A stretch of DNA of 12,526 nucleotides, from contig DASZMX010000016.1 in the NCBI GenBank assembly GCA_035551475.1, positions 1 to 12,526 of the forward strand, written 5' to 3'. The notes under the pieces are model-generated. The model worked only from the letters and a program-made list of their open reading frames with translations, was not told the DNA's origin and did not search any database. This DNA comes from DASZMX01 sp035551475. GTDB lineage: Bacteria > Verrucomicrobiota > Verrucomicrobiia > Limisphaerales > Palsa-1400. The position numbers and the translations under genes were made by a program. The number at the start of each line of letters is the position of its first letter. The first letter of the stretch is position 1. Shown here piece after piece: positions 6,312 to 12,526 of this stretch.

Positions 6312-7013
6312 CTAGGCGGGAGCTTCGAAGGTGCCGGGGCTTTTCGGCGTGGCGCGCCATTCGGGTTTGCGTTCCGGCGTCGCTTCCTGCAAGGCCTTGC
6401 GCACACCGGCGAAATCGTAATCCTTCGTGTAGACGGGCGTGCCGGGCTGTTGCCGCCACGATTCGTCGAGCCCGCCGTTATCCACGCCATCAAAACCAAT
6501 TTGGTCGAGGAGCCGCATCACCACTTCTTTACTTTTGGCATTGTCTCCCGACACCGGCAGAGCCACGCGCCCTGTGGCGCCGGAGGGCTGGCCTTTTTTC
6601 TCCAGATGCTCAGCGTAAATGTTATTGAACACTTTGATCACGGGATGACCGAGCTGTTGTTCCACCCAGCGGCTTTCCCGCATCCCATTTTCGATGGCGT
6701 CAATGCGCCCATCGCGTTGCTGCGGATAATAATTGCCGGTGTCAATCACCACCAGATGCGGCGGCGCGCCTTTGAACAATCCCGGCGGCAAGCTCGGGAT
6801 CTTTTTTTCCGGGATCGTCACCACCACGAGGTCGCGCCCCTTCACCGCCTCGGGCACGGTCACCGCCTTGGCGCCGGTCTCCTGGGCGAGCGCGGCCAGG
6901 GTTTCCGGGCCCCGGGAGTTGGCGATCGCGACTTCGTGCCCGGCTTTCGTGAAATGGCGCGTCAGGGCGCTTCCGATATTTCCCGCTCCAATAATTCCAA
7001 TTTTCAATTTCAT
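6312..7013 (-). CDS. NADP-binding oxidoreductase of the F420-dependent NADP reductase-like family
   Basis: This 233-aa cytoplasmic protein begins with a classic dinucleotide-binding motif, IGIIGAGNIGSAL (GxGxxG at residues 9-14), followed after the second strand by NSRGPE (32-37), whose Ser-Arg pair is typical for the 2'-phosphate of NADP. The body (VVVTIPEKKI, VVIDTGNYYP, VIKVFNNIYAEHL) follows the F420_oxidored family, which includes NADPH:F420 oxidoreductases and related enzymes that do not use F420. Nothing in the sequence shows which hydride partner is used, and no F420 biosynthesis gene is in view, so the family name should not be read as proof of F420. It sits between the Mo subunit gene (11 bp gap) and xdhC (51 bp gap), clearly in the same operon, but lacks an export signal and so acts in a different compartment from the Tat-exported enzyme. 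The substrate is unknown; reduction of an aldehyde or imine-like product is one guess. Confidence 0.8.
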   Translation of the reverse strand: MKLKIGIIGAGNIGSALTRHFTKAGHEVAIANSRGPETLAALAQETGAKAVTVPEAVKGRDLVVVTIPEKKIPSLPPGLFKGAPPHLVVIDTGNYYPQQRDGRIDAIENGMRESRWVEQQLGHPVIKVFNNIYAEHLEKKGQPSGATGRVALPVSGDNAKSKEVVMRLLDQIGFDGVDNGGLDESWRQQPGTPVYTKDYDFAGVRKALQEATPERKPEWRATPKSPGTFEAPA

Positions 7014-7024
7014 AAATGTGTCAA

Positions 7025-9238
7025 TTAAATCAATTTATCCGGCGTCACCGGCAGGTCGCGCACGCGGCGGCCCGTGGCGTGCCAAAGCGCGTTGACCACC
7101 GCCGCCGTGACGCCCGTCATGGGCAATTCTCCCGCCCCGCGGCAGCCCAGCGTGTTGATGCACGGATCGATCCGATCCAAAAAATGCACGTCAATGGCGC
7201 CGAGGTCGGCGTTGACCGGGATTTTGTAATCCGAAAAATTATCGTTGACGGGTCGCCCGGTGCGCGGATCGTAAATGGTCTCCTCCGTCAGCGCCATGCC
7301 GAGTCCCATCACGATGCCCCCGAGAGCCTGGCTGCGCGCCGTCTTCGGGTTCATCACCCGCCCGATGTCCAGGGCCGAGACAAAGCGCGTCACGCGCGCC
7401 TGAGCCAGCGCGGGATCGACTTTCACCTCGCAAAAATGCGCCCCGAACGATTGGATGGTGAAGCCTTTGGTCTTCAAATCCGTCTCCTCCACTTCCGCCT
7501 CGGCCTCCACAAAATTCATGCCGGCGCCGCGCAAAATCTCCTCGTAACTCAGCCCCTGCGCCGGATGGCCGCGCCGAAATATTTTTCCCTCCGCCGTCGC
7601 CAACTCCTCGGGCTTCGCGCCCGCGAAGGGCGTGCCGGGCAAGGTTGCGGCGGTCTCCATCAATTTCGTTTGCGCCGCGCGCACCGCCCGGTCGATGGCG
7701 TCGCATAAGCTGGCGGTGGTCACCGAACCGCCGGCGGGCGGCCCTTCGGGAAAGGTCGTGTCGCCGAGTTCGAAGGTCACCCGTTCGAGCGGCCAGCCAA
7801 TGGCGTCGGCGGCCGCCTGCGCGAGCACGGTCAAGGCGCCGTTGCCGATTTCGTGCGCGGAGCTTTGCACGCGCGCCTTGCCGTTGGCGGTGATCCGCGC
7901 CGCCGCCGCGCAGCCGCGGCGATGTCCCGGATACGTGGCGGTGGCCAGGCCCCAGCCGACGAGCAGGCCGTGGTCGGTCATCGCGCGCGGCGCGAGCGGG
8001 CGTTGTTTCCAGCCAAACTTTTCCGCGCCGATTTCATAGCATGCCTTCAGATTTTTGCTGGACCAGAGGCGGCCCGTGGCGGGATCGATGTCTGCATGAT
8101 TGCGCAGGCGCAGCTCCAACGGGTCAAGCCGCGCCGCTTCCGCCAATTCGTCCATGGCGCATTCCAGCGCGAACATGCCGGGCGCTTCCGCCGGCGCGCG
8201 CATGTAGGTGGGCGTGGCGCGGTTCACCGGCAAAATCTTGTGCGTGGTTTGCGCGGCGGGCGCGGCATAAAGCATTTTGGAAACAACCCCGCTCGGCGCG
8301 ACAAACGGATGCGTGGGCGATGTTGCGGAGCTGGTGTCGTGCCGCATCGCAATCAAGCGGCCGTCCGGGCCGGCCACGAGCGTTAATTTTTGCCGGGATT
8401 CGGGACGATGCCCCATCCAGGTGAACATTTGCGCGCGCGTCAATTCCAACCGCACCGGCCTGTCAAGCATGCGCGCGGCGGCCGCCGCGAGAACCGTGTG
8501 CGACCAGCGAAACGCCTTGGAGCCGAACGCGCCGCCGACCAGCGGGCACATCACATGGACATTTTCTTTGGCCACGCGAAACACGTCCGCCAGGGTCGCC
8601 TGGGTCCCGACCAGCCAGCGCGTGGCGTCATACACATTGAGATGATCGTGATCCCACCACGCTAGCGTGACGGCGGGTTCCATCGGGTTGTGGGTTTCCA
8701 CTGGATTGAAATAAGCGGCGTCCACTTTGATCATGCCGGGCATGGTCAAGGCTTCGTCCATTTTTCCCCGGACATACTGGACCTTTTCGCCGTGGCTTTC
8801 CTTCGGAAAAACCGCCTGCGGATCGGCTTCGTTCATTTGCAGCGCGGGCGTGTCCTCGCGGTAACGCACGTGCACTGCGGCCGCCCCTTCCTGCGCTTGC
8901 TCCAGCGTCTCCGCCACCACCAGCGCCACCGCCTGGCCCGCGTAGGAAATTTTCCCGTCGATCAAAGAAGTCAGCGCCTCGGTGTAAGGATGCTCCTCGC
9001 CGGGCGGCTTGAGATGCAGCGCCGGCAGGTTTTCGCGAGTCAAGACGAGAAGGACGCCCGGGATTTTGCGCGCGGCGGCCGTTTGCACGGCGTCGATTTC
9101 GCCGCGCGCGACGGCGCTGGGGACAATCACGGCGCAGGCCATTCGGTCCTGGCGGAAATCCCCGGCGAAGCGGGCCGCGCCGGTCACCTTGGCCCGTCCA
9201 TCCACCCGATCCACCGCCGCTCCGACCGCTTTATTCAT
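7025..9238 (-). CDS. Molybdopterin-binding large subunit of a xanthine-oxidase-family aldehyde oxidoreductase (PaoC-like)
   Basis: The 737-aa catalytic subunit binds the molybdopterin cofactor and oxidises the substrate, probably an aldehyde, with water as oxygen donor. Domains in order are the aldehyde oxidase a/b hammerhead (about 10-125, with VDGRAKVTGAARFAGD) and two Mo-cofactor-binding lobes. Landmarks are CPLVGGAFGSK (231-241), TYMRAPAEAPGMFALE (344-359; Arg347 near the active site), the SAHEIGNGALTVLAQ stretch (460-474), PPAGGSVTTAS (500-510) and GCRGAGELP with the active-site base Glu704. Its length is close to E. coli PaoC, and it lacks a signal peptide of its own. It lies 11 bp after the FAD subunit gene and is presumably exported as a complex with the Tat-bearing Fe-S subunit. 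Nicotinate, isoquinoline or other heterocycle hydroxylation cannot be excluded from sequence alone. The ATG at 9238 begins the typical N-terminus; only a weak GGA lies upstream. Confidence 0.93.
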   Translation of the reverse strand: MNKAVGAAVDRVDGRAKVTGAARFAGDFRQDRMACAVIVPSAVARGEIDAVQTAAARKIPGVLLVLTRENLPALHLKPPGEEHPYTEALTSLIDGKISYAGQAVALVVAETLEQAQEGAAAVHVRYREDTPALQMNEADPQAVFPKESHGEKVQYVRGKMDEALTMPGMIKVDAAYFNPVETHNPMEPAVTLAWWDHDHLNVYDATRWLVGTQATLADVFRVAKENVHVMCPLVGGAFGSKAFRWSHTVLAAAAARMLDRPVRLELTRAQMFTWMGHRPESRQKLTLVAGPDGRLIAMRHDTSSATSPTHPFVAPSGVVSKMLYAAPAAQTTHKILPVNRATPTYMRAPAEAPGMFALECAMDELAEAARLDPLELRLRNHADIDPATGRLWSSKNLKACYEIGAEKFGWKQRPLAPRAMTDHGLLVGWGLATATYPGHRRGCAAAARITANGKARVQSSAHEIGNGALTVLAQAAADAIGWPLERVTFELGDTTFPEGPPAGGSVTTASLCDAIDRAVRAAQTKLMETAATLPGTPFAGAKPEELATAEGKIFRRGHPAQGLSYEEILRGAGMNFVEAEAEVEETDLKTKGFTIQSFGAHFCEVKVDPALAQARVTRFVSALDIGRVMNPKTARSQALGGIVMGLGMALTEETIYDPRTGRPVNDNFSDYKIPVNADLGAIDVHFLDRIDPCINTLGCRGAGELPMTGVTAAVVNALWHATGRRVRDLPVTPDKLI

Positions 9239-9249
9239 GGCATTCCAGG

Positions 9250-10242
9250 TTAGGCCGCCTTGCTTGCCGCCGCGCCCAAGGCGCGCGCCAACGTGCGCTG
9301 GGCCAGTGCAATTTTGAAGCCGTTGTGCTTCTGCGCGCGGGCCTCTTTCAAGGCCCCTTCCGCCGCCGCCGCAAAAACCCGCTCTTCGGGCGCCGCTCCC
9401 GTGAGCGCTTCTTCCGCCAGGGTCGAACGCCAGGGTTTCGTGGCGACTCCCCCCAGCGCCACGCGCGCCGACTTGATCGAGCCGTCCTCCACCTCCAGCG
9501 CCACCGCCGCCGAGGCCAGCGCAAAATCAAAACTGGCGCGGTCGCGCACCTTCACGTACGCCGAATGACGCAGCCAGCGTGTGGCGGGTAATTCGACCGC
9601 CGTGATCAGTTCGCCATGATCCAAAACCGTTTCCTTGGCCGGGTCCTCGCCGTAGCTCACATAAAAATTCGCCAGGGGCAGCGTTCGTTCCGTTCCATCC
9701 GCACGGCGGGTCAGGACCACCGCGTCCAACGCCAGCAACGCCACCGGCATGTCGCCGGGAAAAGTCGCAATGCATCGTTCGCTGGCGCCCAGGATGGCGT
9801 GGCTGCGCGTGTAACCGCCCAAGGCCGCGCAACCCGAACCGGGCTCGCGTTTGTTGCACGCCGAATAACCGTCGCGGAAATACGGACAGCGTGTGCGTTG
9901 CATGAGGTTTCCGCCCACGGTCGCCATGTTGCGCAGTTGCGGGCTGGCTCCGGACAGCAGCGCCTCGGATAGCACGGGATATTTTTGTTTGACGCGTGGG
10001 TCGTTGGCCACGTCGCTATTGCGCGCCAGCGCGCCGAGCCGCAGTCCGCCGCCCGGAACTTCCTCGATGCGCCGCAGCGGCAGGTCATTGATGTCCACCA
10101 GCGCCGCCGCCGTCATCGCATTCAGTTTCAGCAAATCGACCAGCGTGGTGCCTCCCGCCACGAAGGCCGCGTTCCGATTGCCGGCCATGTAACCGACGGC
10201 GATGTCCGTCGTCGCCGCGCGCATGTAAAAAAACGGCTTCAC
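9250..10242 (-). CDS. FAD-binding subunit of the aldehyde oxidoreductase, with a four-cysteine insertion (PaoB-like)
   Basis: This subunit passes electrons from the Fe-S clusters to FAD and then to an external acceptor. The chosen start is GTG at 10242, which overlaps the TGA of the Fe-S subunit gene in a GTGA junction and gives a 330-aa protein starting (M)KPFFYMRAATT, like PaoB; the frame opens further to 10404 but that part overlaps the upstream gene. FAD-binding motifs are AGGTTLVDLLK (29-39) and NMATVGGNLMQRTRCPYF (105-122). Between them and the CO-dehydrogenase-flavoprotein C-terminal domain lies a loop with Cys119, Cys129, Cys138 and Cys157 (CPYF, ACNKRE, GSGCAAL, ERCIAT). In PaoB and the beta subunit of 4-hydroxybenzoyl-CoA reductase a loop of this kind binds an extra [4Fe-4S] cluster, so the same is expected here. 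No NAD-binding site is seen, consistent with a periplasmic enzyme using oxygen, a quinone or a cytochrome as acceptor. Confidence 0.93.
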   Translation of the reverse strand: MKPFFYMRAATTDIAVGYMAGNRNAAFVAGGTTLVDLLKLNAMTAAALVDINDLPLRRIEEVPGGGLRLGALARNSDVANDPRVKQKYPVLSEALLSGASPQLRNMATVGGNLMQRTRCPYFRDGYSACNKREPGSGCAALGGYTRSHAILGASERCIATFPGDMPVALLALDAVVLTRRADGTERTLPLANFYVSYGEDPAKETVLDHGELITAVELPATRWLRHSAYVKVRDRASFDFALASAAVALEVEDGSIKSARVALGGVATKPWRSTLAEEALTGAAPEERVFAAAAEGALKEARAQKHNGFKIALAQRTLARALGAAASKAA

Positions 10243-10829
10243 GCCTCGCGCGCCTCCAGGATGGCCGCGACAATATTCGTGTAGGCGCCGCAACGGCACA
10301 GATTCCCGCTCATGGCTTCGGCCACGCCCGAGGCCGTGTGTGGGCAGCCTTCGGCCAAAAGCCCAGCCGCCGACATCAATTGTCCGGGCGTGCAGAATCC
10401 GCATTGAAAACCGTCATGCTTGATAAAAGCTTGCTGCAGTGGGTGCAGTTTTCCGTCCGCGGCCAGCCCTTCGATGGTGGTGATTTTTCGTCCCGAGGCC
10501 ATCGCCGCCAGGGTCAGGCAGGATAATACTCGCCGCCCGTCGATTAGCACCGTGCAGGCGCCGCATTGGCCGTGGTCGCATCCCTTTTTGGAGCCGGTCA
10601 AATCCAGCGTCTCGCGGAGCGCATCCAAAAGCGTGGTGCGAGCCTCCAGTTTCAGCGCATGCGTATCGCCATTGACCGTCAGCGAAACATCCATCCGCGG
10701 CGCCATGTCTGTCGGCGCCTCGTTCTCGCCTTGCAGCCGCAAGGGCAGCGAGGCCGCAGCCCCGGCCAGCGCCACGCTCCCGATGAACCTCCGGCGCGTG
10801 ATGTCCGATGAAAACCCGTCCCCGCTCAC
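10239..10829 (-). CDS. Tat-exported [2Fe-2S] subunit of the aldehyde oxidoreductase (PaoA-like)
   Basis: The 196-aa small subunit carries two [2Fe-2S] clusters. The plant-ferredoxin-type cluster has Cys84, Cys89, Cys92 (GCDHGQCGACTV) and Cys104; the second has Cys143 and Cys146 (CGFCTPGQ) and Cys178 and Cys180 (CRCGAY). Ahead of them is a twin-arginine signal: TRRRFIG (11-17) followed by the hydrophobic stretch SVALAGAAASLPL. This predicts folding with cofactors in the cytoplasm and export by Tat, with the two other subunits travelling along. It is the first gene of the operon and overlaps the FAD gene by 4 bp. The start is taken as GTG at 10829, because no ATG occurs before the twin-arginine motif. 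A second GTG 8 bp upstream is out of frame. No strong Shine-Dalgarno is seen. The exact signal cleavage site is unclear. Confidence 0.93.
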   Translation of the reverse strand: MSGDGFSSDITRRRFIGSVALAGAAASLPLRLQGENEAPTDMAPRMDVSLTVNGDTHALKLEARTTLLDALRETLDLTGSKKGCDHGQCGACTVLIDGRRVLSCLTLAAMASGRKITTIEGLAADGKLHPLQQAFIKHDGFQCGFCTPGQLMSAAGLLAEGCPHTASGVAEAMSGNLCRCGAYTNIVAAILEAREA

Positions 10830-11243
10830 CCGCTCACTTTAGTTTCACGCCGCCGCCACGCAATCAGCCAAAACCCTAACGCATCCCCGGAAAAGTGCTC
10901 AGAGCGAGCTCCCGATTGATCCACAAAAGGCACTTCGCTGCTGACCCTCGAATTATTTCAAAAGGGCGAGTTTGCTAGCGCATGCGGCGAAACTGGCCAA
11001 TGCCAGCTTTGAGGAAGCTACGGATTGGTCCACTCGCGGGAAATTATCCAATATTACACTGTCGATGATCCGAAAAAGAACATGAAACGCGGCGCGTCTT
11101 AAGCTCTGACAGCGACCACTGATGAAAAATGGATTGAGCAAGCTCCAATTCTAAGACGATCAATCGTGGTGCGCCAAGCTGCGGACGGTCCAGGACGCTA
11201 CTGGAATCTTTGAAGCCTGCCGGCTTTCAAAATAACCCGCGCC
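10830..11243. other. Gene-poor gap of 414 bp upstream of the oxidoreductase operon
   Basis: No convincing gene is present. The G+C content falls from the high value of the operon towards about 50% across this stretch, which makes it the boundary between two compositional regions. It must contain the promoter of the minus-strand oxidoreductase operon, but I could not identify -35 and -10 boxes with confidence. It also holds the hairpin at 11209-11232 just after the sigma-54 activator. Short open frames on either strand (for example 46 codons at 10945-11082 plus, or 62 codons at 10953-11141 minus) have no good start and no recognisable similarity. No tRNA, integrase or transposon end was seen. 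Confidence 0.6.
11209..11232 (-). terminator. Hairpin after the sigma-54 activator, possible terminator without a strong U-tract
   Basis: On the plus strand TTTGAAGCC and GGCTTTCAAA face each other across the 4-nt loop TGCC. They can form a stem of about nine base pairs with one bulged T. It begins about 11 bp downstream of the stop of the minus-strand activator gene. On that strand the stem is followed by GATTCC rather than a run of T, so intrinsic termination would be weak; it may instead mark an mRNA 3' end. Confidence 0.35.
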
Positions 11244-12526
11244 TTACCGGAGGAGACTTTCCACTCCGAATGCTTTTATCTTTTTTTGAAATGTGCGAAT
11301 ATCCATCCGCAGTAGCCTGGCGGCCTTGGTTTGATCGCGACTCGCCCGTTCCAAGCTCAATACAAGTAGTTCGCGATACTTCTCTGCAATCTCAGGTTCC
11401 AACGATGCCACCGAGTTGTCTCTGGGCATACTAACTGGTTCTATAGTTGAGATGCCCCTAGATGCCCTGTACTGCACGGCTTTCCAATTGTTCCATTGCT
11501 CGTCGAGGCTCTCGCCGCACAGTTTATCCATTCCGGAGGGCAAAATGCTTTGCGCGAAACGGCTTAATTGACGAAGATTTCCACGCCATTCAAAATCCTT
11601 CATCTCTTTGTAAAATGACGAATAAGGGAGGACCAGTTTTGGATGGTATCGTAGCGCAAAGCTGCTAACGTTCCTTCCGGGATCATGCGAGTCGAGGGAA
11701 CGCCAATTTTTTTGGGTCAGAAGGAGGAGGTAAAGCACTGGCGCATGGGGGCAGCCACAGTCAGAGTAAATTTCTTTTAGACCGGGAAGACAAACTTGGC
11801 GAGTTCGATAGAGAAAGTCCTCTCGAAGTTTCCCTGACGCCAACGCTCCTTCGATGGACATATTTGTGGCCAAGATCATCCGGATTGAAACTTCATCCGG
11901 ACGCGTTGGATTGCCGAGCCGTCCAACACGCACTCGCCCCAAATCCTCCAACTCTTGCATGTAGTTGAGTAGAGCGATCTGGTTTTGAACATTCAATCCC
12001 TCTAATTCATCGAGAAAAAGCGTGCCTCCTTTGCATTCTCTAAACGCTCCCCCTGTTCTGGTTAAGGCACCAGTAAACGCCCCCTTTTCATGACCTTCAA
12101 AGTGATCTCGAAAATTGACCGCATCTTGTGGCAGTTGAGCCATATTAAATTCATGAAATGGCAGGTCCTTGCCACCGCAGGTAAGGTTATGGACGAAGCG
12201 GGCGAACGCCGACTTCCCGCAACCTGTGGGGCCAGTCAATAAGAGTGTGCCTCCACCGAAGTTGCCGATTCCCCGCAGTCGCTCGTGAAACAAGGTTAAA
12301 TCCGCGACAGCAAATCTGAACTGTTCCCGGGCCGACTCGCGATAAACCCCGAATTGAAAAGGTGGCAGCCACGCCTCCATGCCTCCATGCTTGGAGTAAT
12401 ACACGAGATTCTCCTCATTCTTATGGTTGCAAAATTCTACGAGTATCGGCACTTCATGTGCAGCCAATCCGTCAAGCAGCACGAGAACATGTGCGTCATG
12501 GCCGACCATTGCAAGGGGGTCAAGAG
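11244..12526 (-). CDS. Sigma-54-dependent transcriptional activator (AAA+ and Fis-type HTH; N-terminal sensor outside window)
   Basis: This is an enhancer-binding protein that uses ATP to open promoters held by sigma-54 RNA polymerase. Counting from the ATG at 12509, the AAA+ domain has Walker A GPTGCGKS (93-100), the sigma-54 contact loop GAFTGA (143-148), Walker B GTLFLDELEG (162-171), sensor I MILATN (211-216), arginine residues in LREDFLYR (228-235) and sensor II WRGNLRQL (308-315; WPGNVREL is typical). The C-terminus (about 385-418) is a Fis-type helix-turn-helix with TKAARLLRMDIRTFQKKIKAFG. The frame stays open to the window edge (LDPLA before that Met), so the true start and most of the sensor domain are outside; the roughly 80 visible residues before Walker A match no family I know. 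The AAA+ part is divergent from NtrC-type proteins; Walker A GPTGxGKS and LPGLKE recall RtcR, but too weakly to name it. Composition is about 50% G+C, clearly lower than the operon next door, which suggests horizontal acquisition. Its targets are not visible. Confidence 0.9.
   Translation of the reverse strand, partial: LDPLAMVGHDAHVLVLLDGLAAHEVPILVEFCNHKNEENLVYYSKHGGMEAWLPPFQFGVYRESAREQFRFAVADLTLFHERLRGIGNFGGGTLLLTGPTGCGKSAFARFVHNLTCGGKDLPFHEFNMAQLPQDAVNFRDHFEGHEKGAFTGALTRTGGAFRECKGGTLFLDELEGLNVQNQIALLNYMQELEDLGRVRVGRLGNPTRPDEVSIRMILATNMSIEGALASGKLREDFLYRTRQVCLPGLKEIYSDCGCPHAPVLYLLLLTQKNWRSLDSHDPGRNVSSFALRYHPKLVLPYSSFYKEMKDFEWRGNLRQLSRFAQSILPSGMDKLCGESLDEQWNNWKAVQYRASRGISTIEPVSMPRDNSVASLEPEIAEKYRELLVLSLERASRDQTKAARLLRMDIRTFQKKIKAFGVESLLR

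Noticed and set aside
6312..7013. Reading this gene as evidence that the organism uses coenzyme F420
   Set aside because: The Pfam family includes many enzymes with other partners, and no F420 biosynthesis gene is in the window.
10929..10941. Plus-strand GGCACTTCGCTGC resembling a sigma-54 site in the gap next to the sigma-54 activator
   Set aside because: The spacing is again one base short, the first T of TGG is missing, and no plus-strand gene follows.
10913..11033. Imperfect 12-bp direct repeats CGATTGATCCAC (10913-10924) and GGATTGGTCCAC (11022-11033)
   Set aside because: Ten of 12 matches in a single pair is within chance for a 400-bp gap, and there is no integrase or third copy to suggest att sites or operators.
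10945..11082. Open frame of 46 codons on the plus strand that reads somewhat protein-like
   Set aside because: It has no start codon near its beginning, no ribosome binding site and no recognisable family; it may be a remnant or chance.
10953..11141. Minus-strand ORF of 62 codons
   Set aside because: Low-complexity hydrophobic and basic composition, no Shine-Dalgarno, and no similarity I can recognise.
12373..12391. Tandem GCCTCCAT repeat near the N-terminal part of the activator
   Set aside because: Only two copies, within coding sequence and explained by the KHGGMEAW codons.

Overview
The window is a gene-dense stretch (10 protein genes in 12.5 kb, most of it about 60-70% G+C by sampled lines) from a diderm (Gram-negative type) bacterium. 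It contains a lipobox lipoprotein, a Sec-type secreted protein and a Tat-exported molybdoenzyme subunit. The compact layout, the near absence of Shine-Dalgarno sequences and the eight-cysteine mini-protein suggest a soil or freshwater Verrucomicrobiota-type genome. That placement is an inference and no marker gene here settles it. No tRNA, rRNA, CRISPR array, transposase or integrase was seen.

Layout. (1) 1-1097 (+): the 3' part of clpX, whose zinc-binding N-terminus lies outside the window. (2) 1099-2563 (-): a two-gene unit, an eight-cysteine protein followed by an NlpC/P60 peptidoglycan endopeptidase lipoprotein whose stop codon nearly touches that of clpX. (3) 2736-3359 (+): a protein that looks like the core of the urease chaperone UreF, with no urease gene beside it. 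(4) 3332-4399 (-): queA (queuosine tRNA modification), overlapping the UreF-like gene tail to tail. (5) 4405-5193 (+): a secreted beta-propeller-like protein that starts only 5 bp from the queA start and overlaps xdhC tail to tail. (6) 5172-10829 (-): a five-gene operon in the order [2Fe-2S] subunit, FAD subunit, Mo subunit, NADP-binding F420-reductase-like protein, XdhC. (7) 10830-11243: a gene-poor gap of lower G+C with a hairpin. (8) 11244-12526 (-): a sigma-54 activator of about 50% G+C whose sensor domain is cut off by the window edge.

How the genes work together. The central unit resembles the E. coli periplasmic aldehyde oxidoreductase operon paoABCD (yagTSRQ). The Fe-S subunit carries the only Tat signal, so the FAD and Mo subunits are presumably exported bound to it. 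XdhC prepares and inserts the molybdenum cofactor in the cytoplasm. The cytoplasmic NADP-dependent protein between the Mo subunit and xdhC is an addition to the pao plan. ClpX, QueA and the NlpC/P60 lipoprotein are housekeeping functions unrelated to the oxidoreductase.

The items I find least ordinary are the orphan UreF-core protein, the eight-cysteine protein, the promoter-in-gene arrangement between queA and the secreted gene, and the compositionally foreign sigma-54 activator at the right edge. I did not find a clear, complete, undescribed multi-gene system inside the window. The right edge, where the activator's sensor and likely target genes lie outside, is where one would most plausibly continue.
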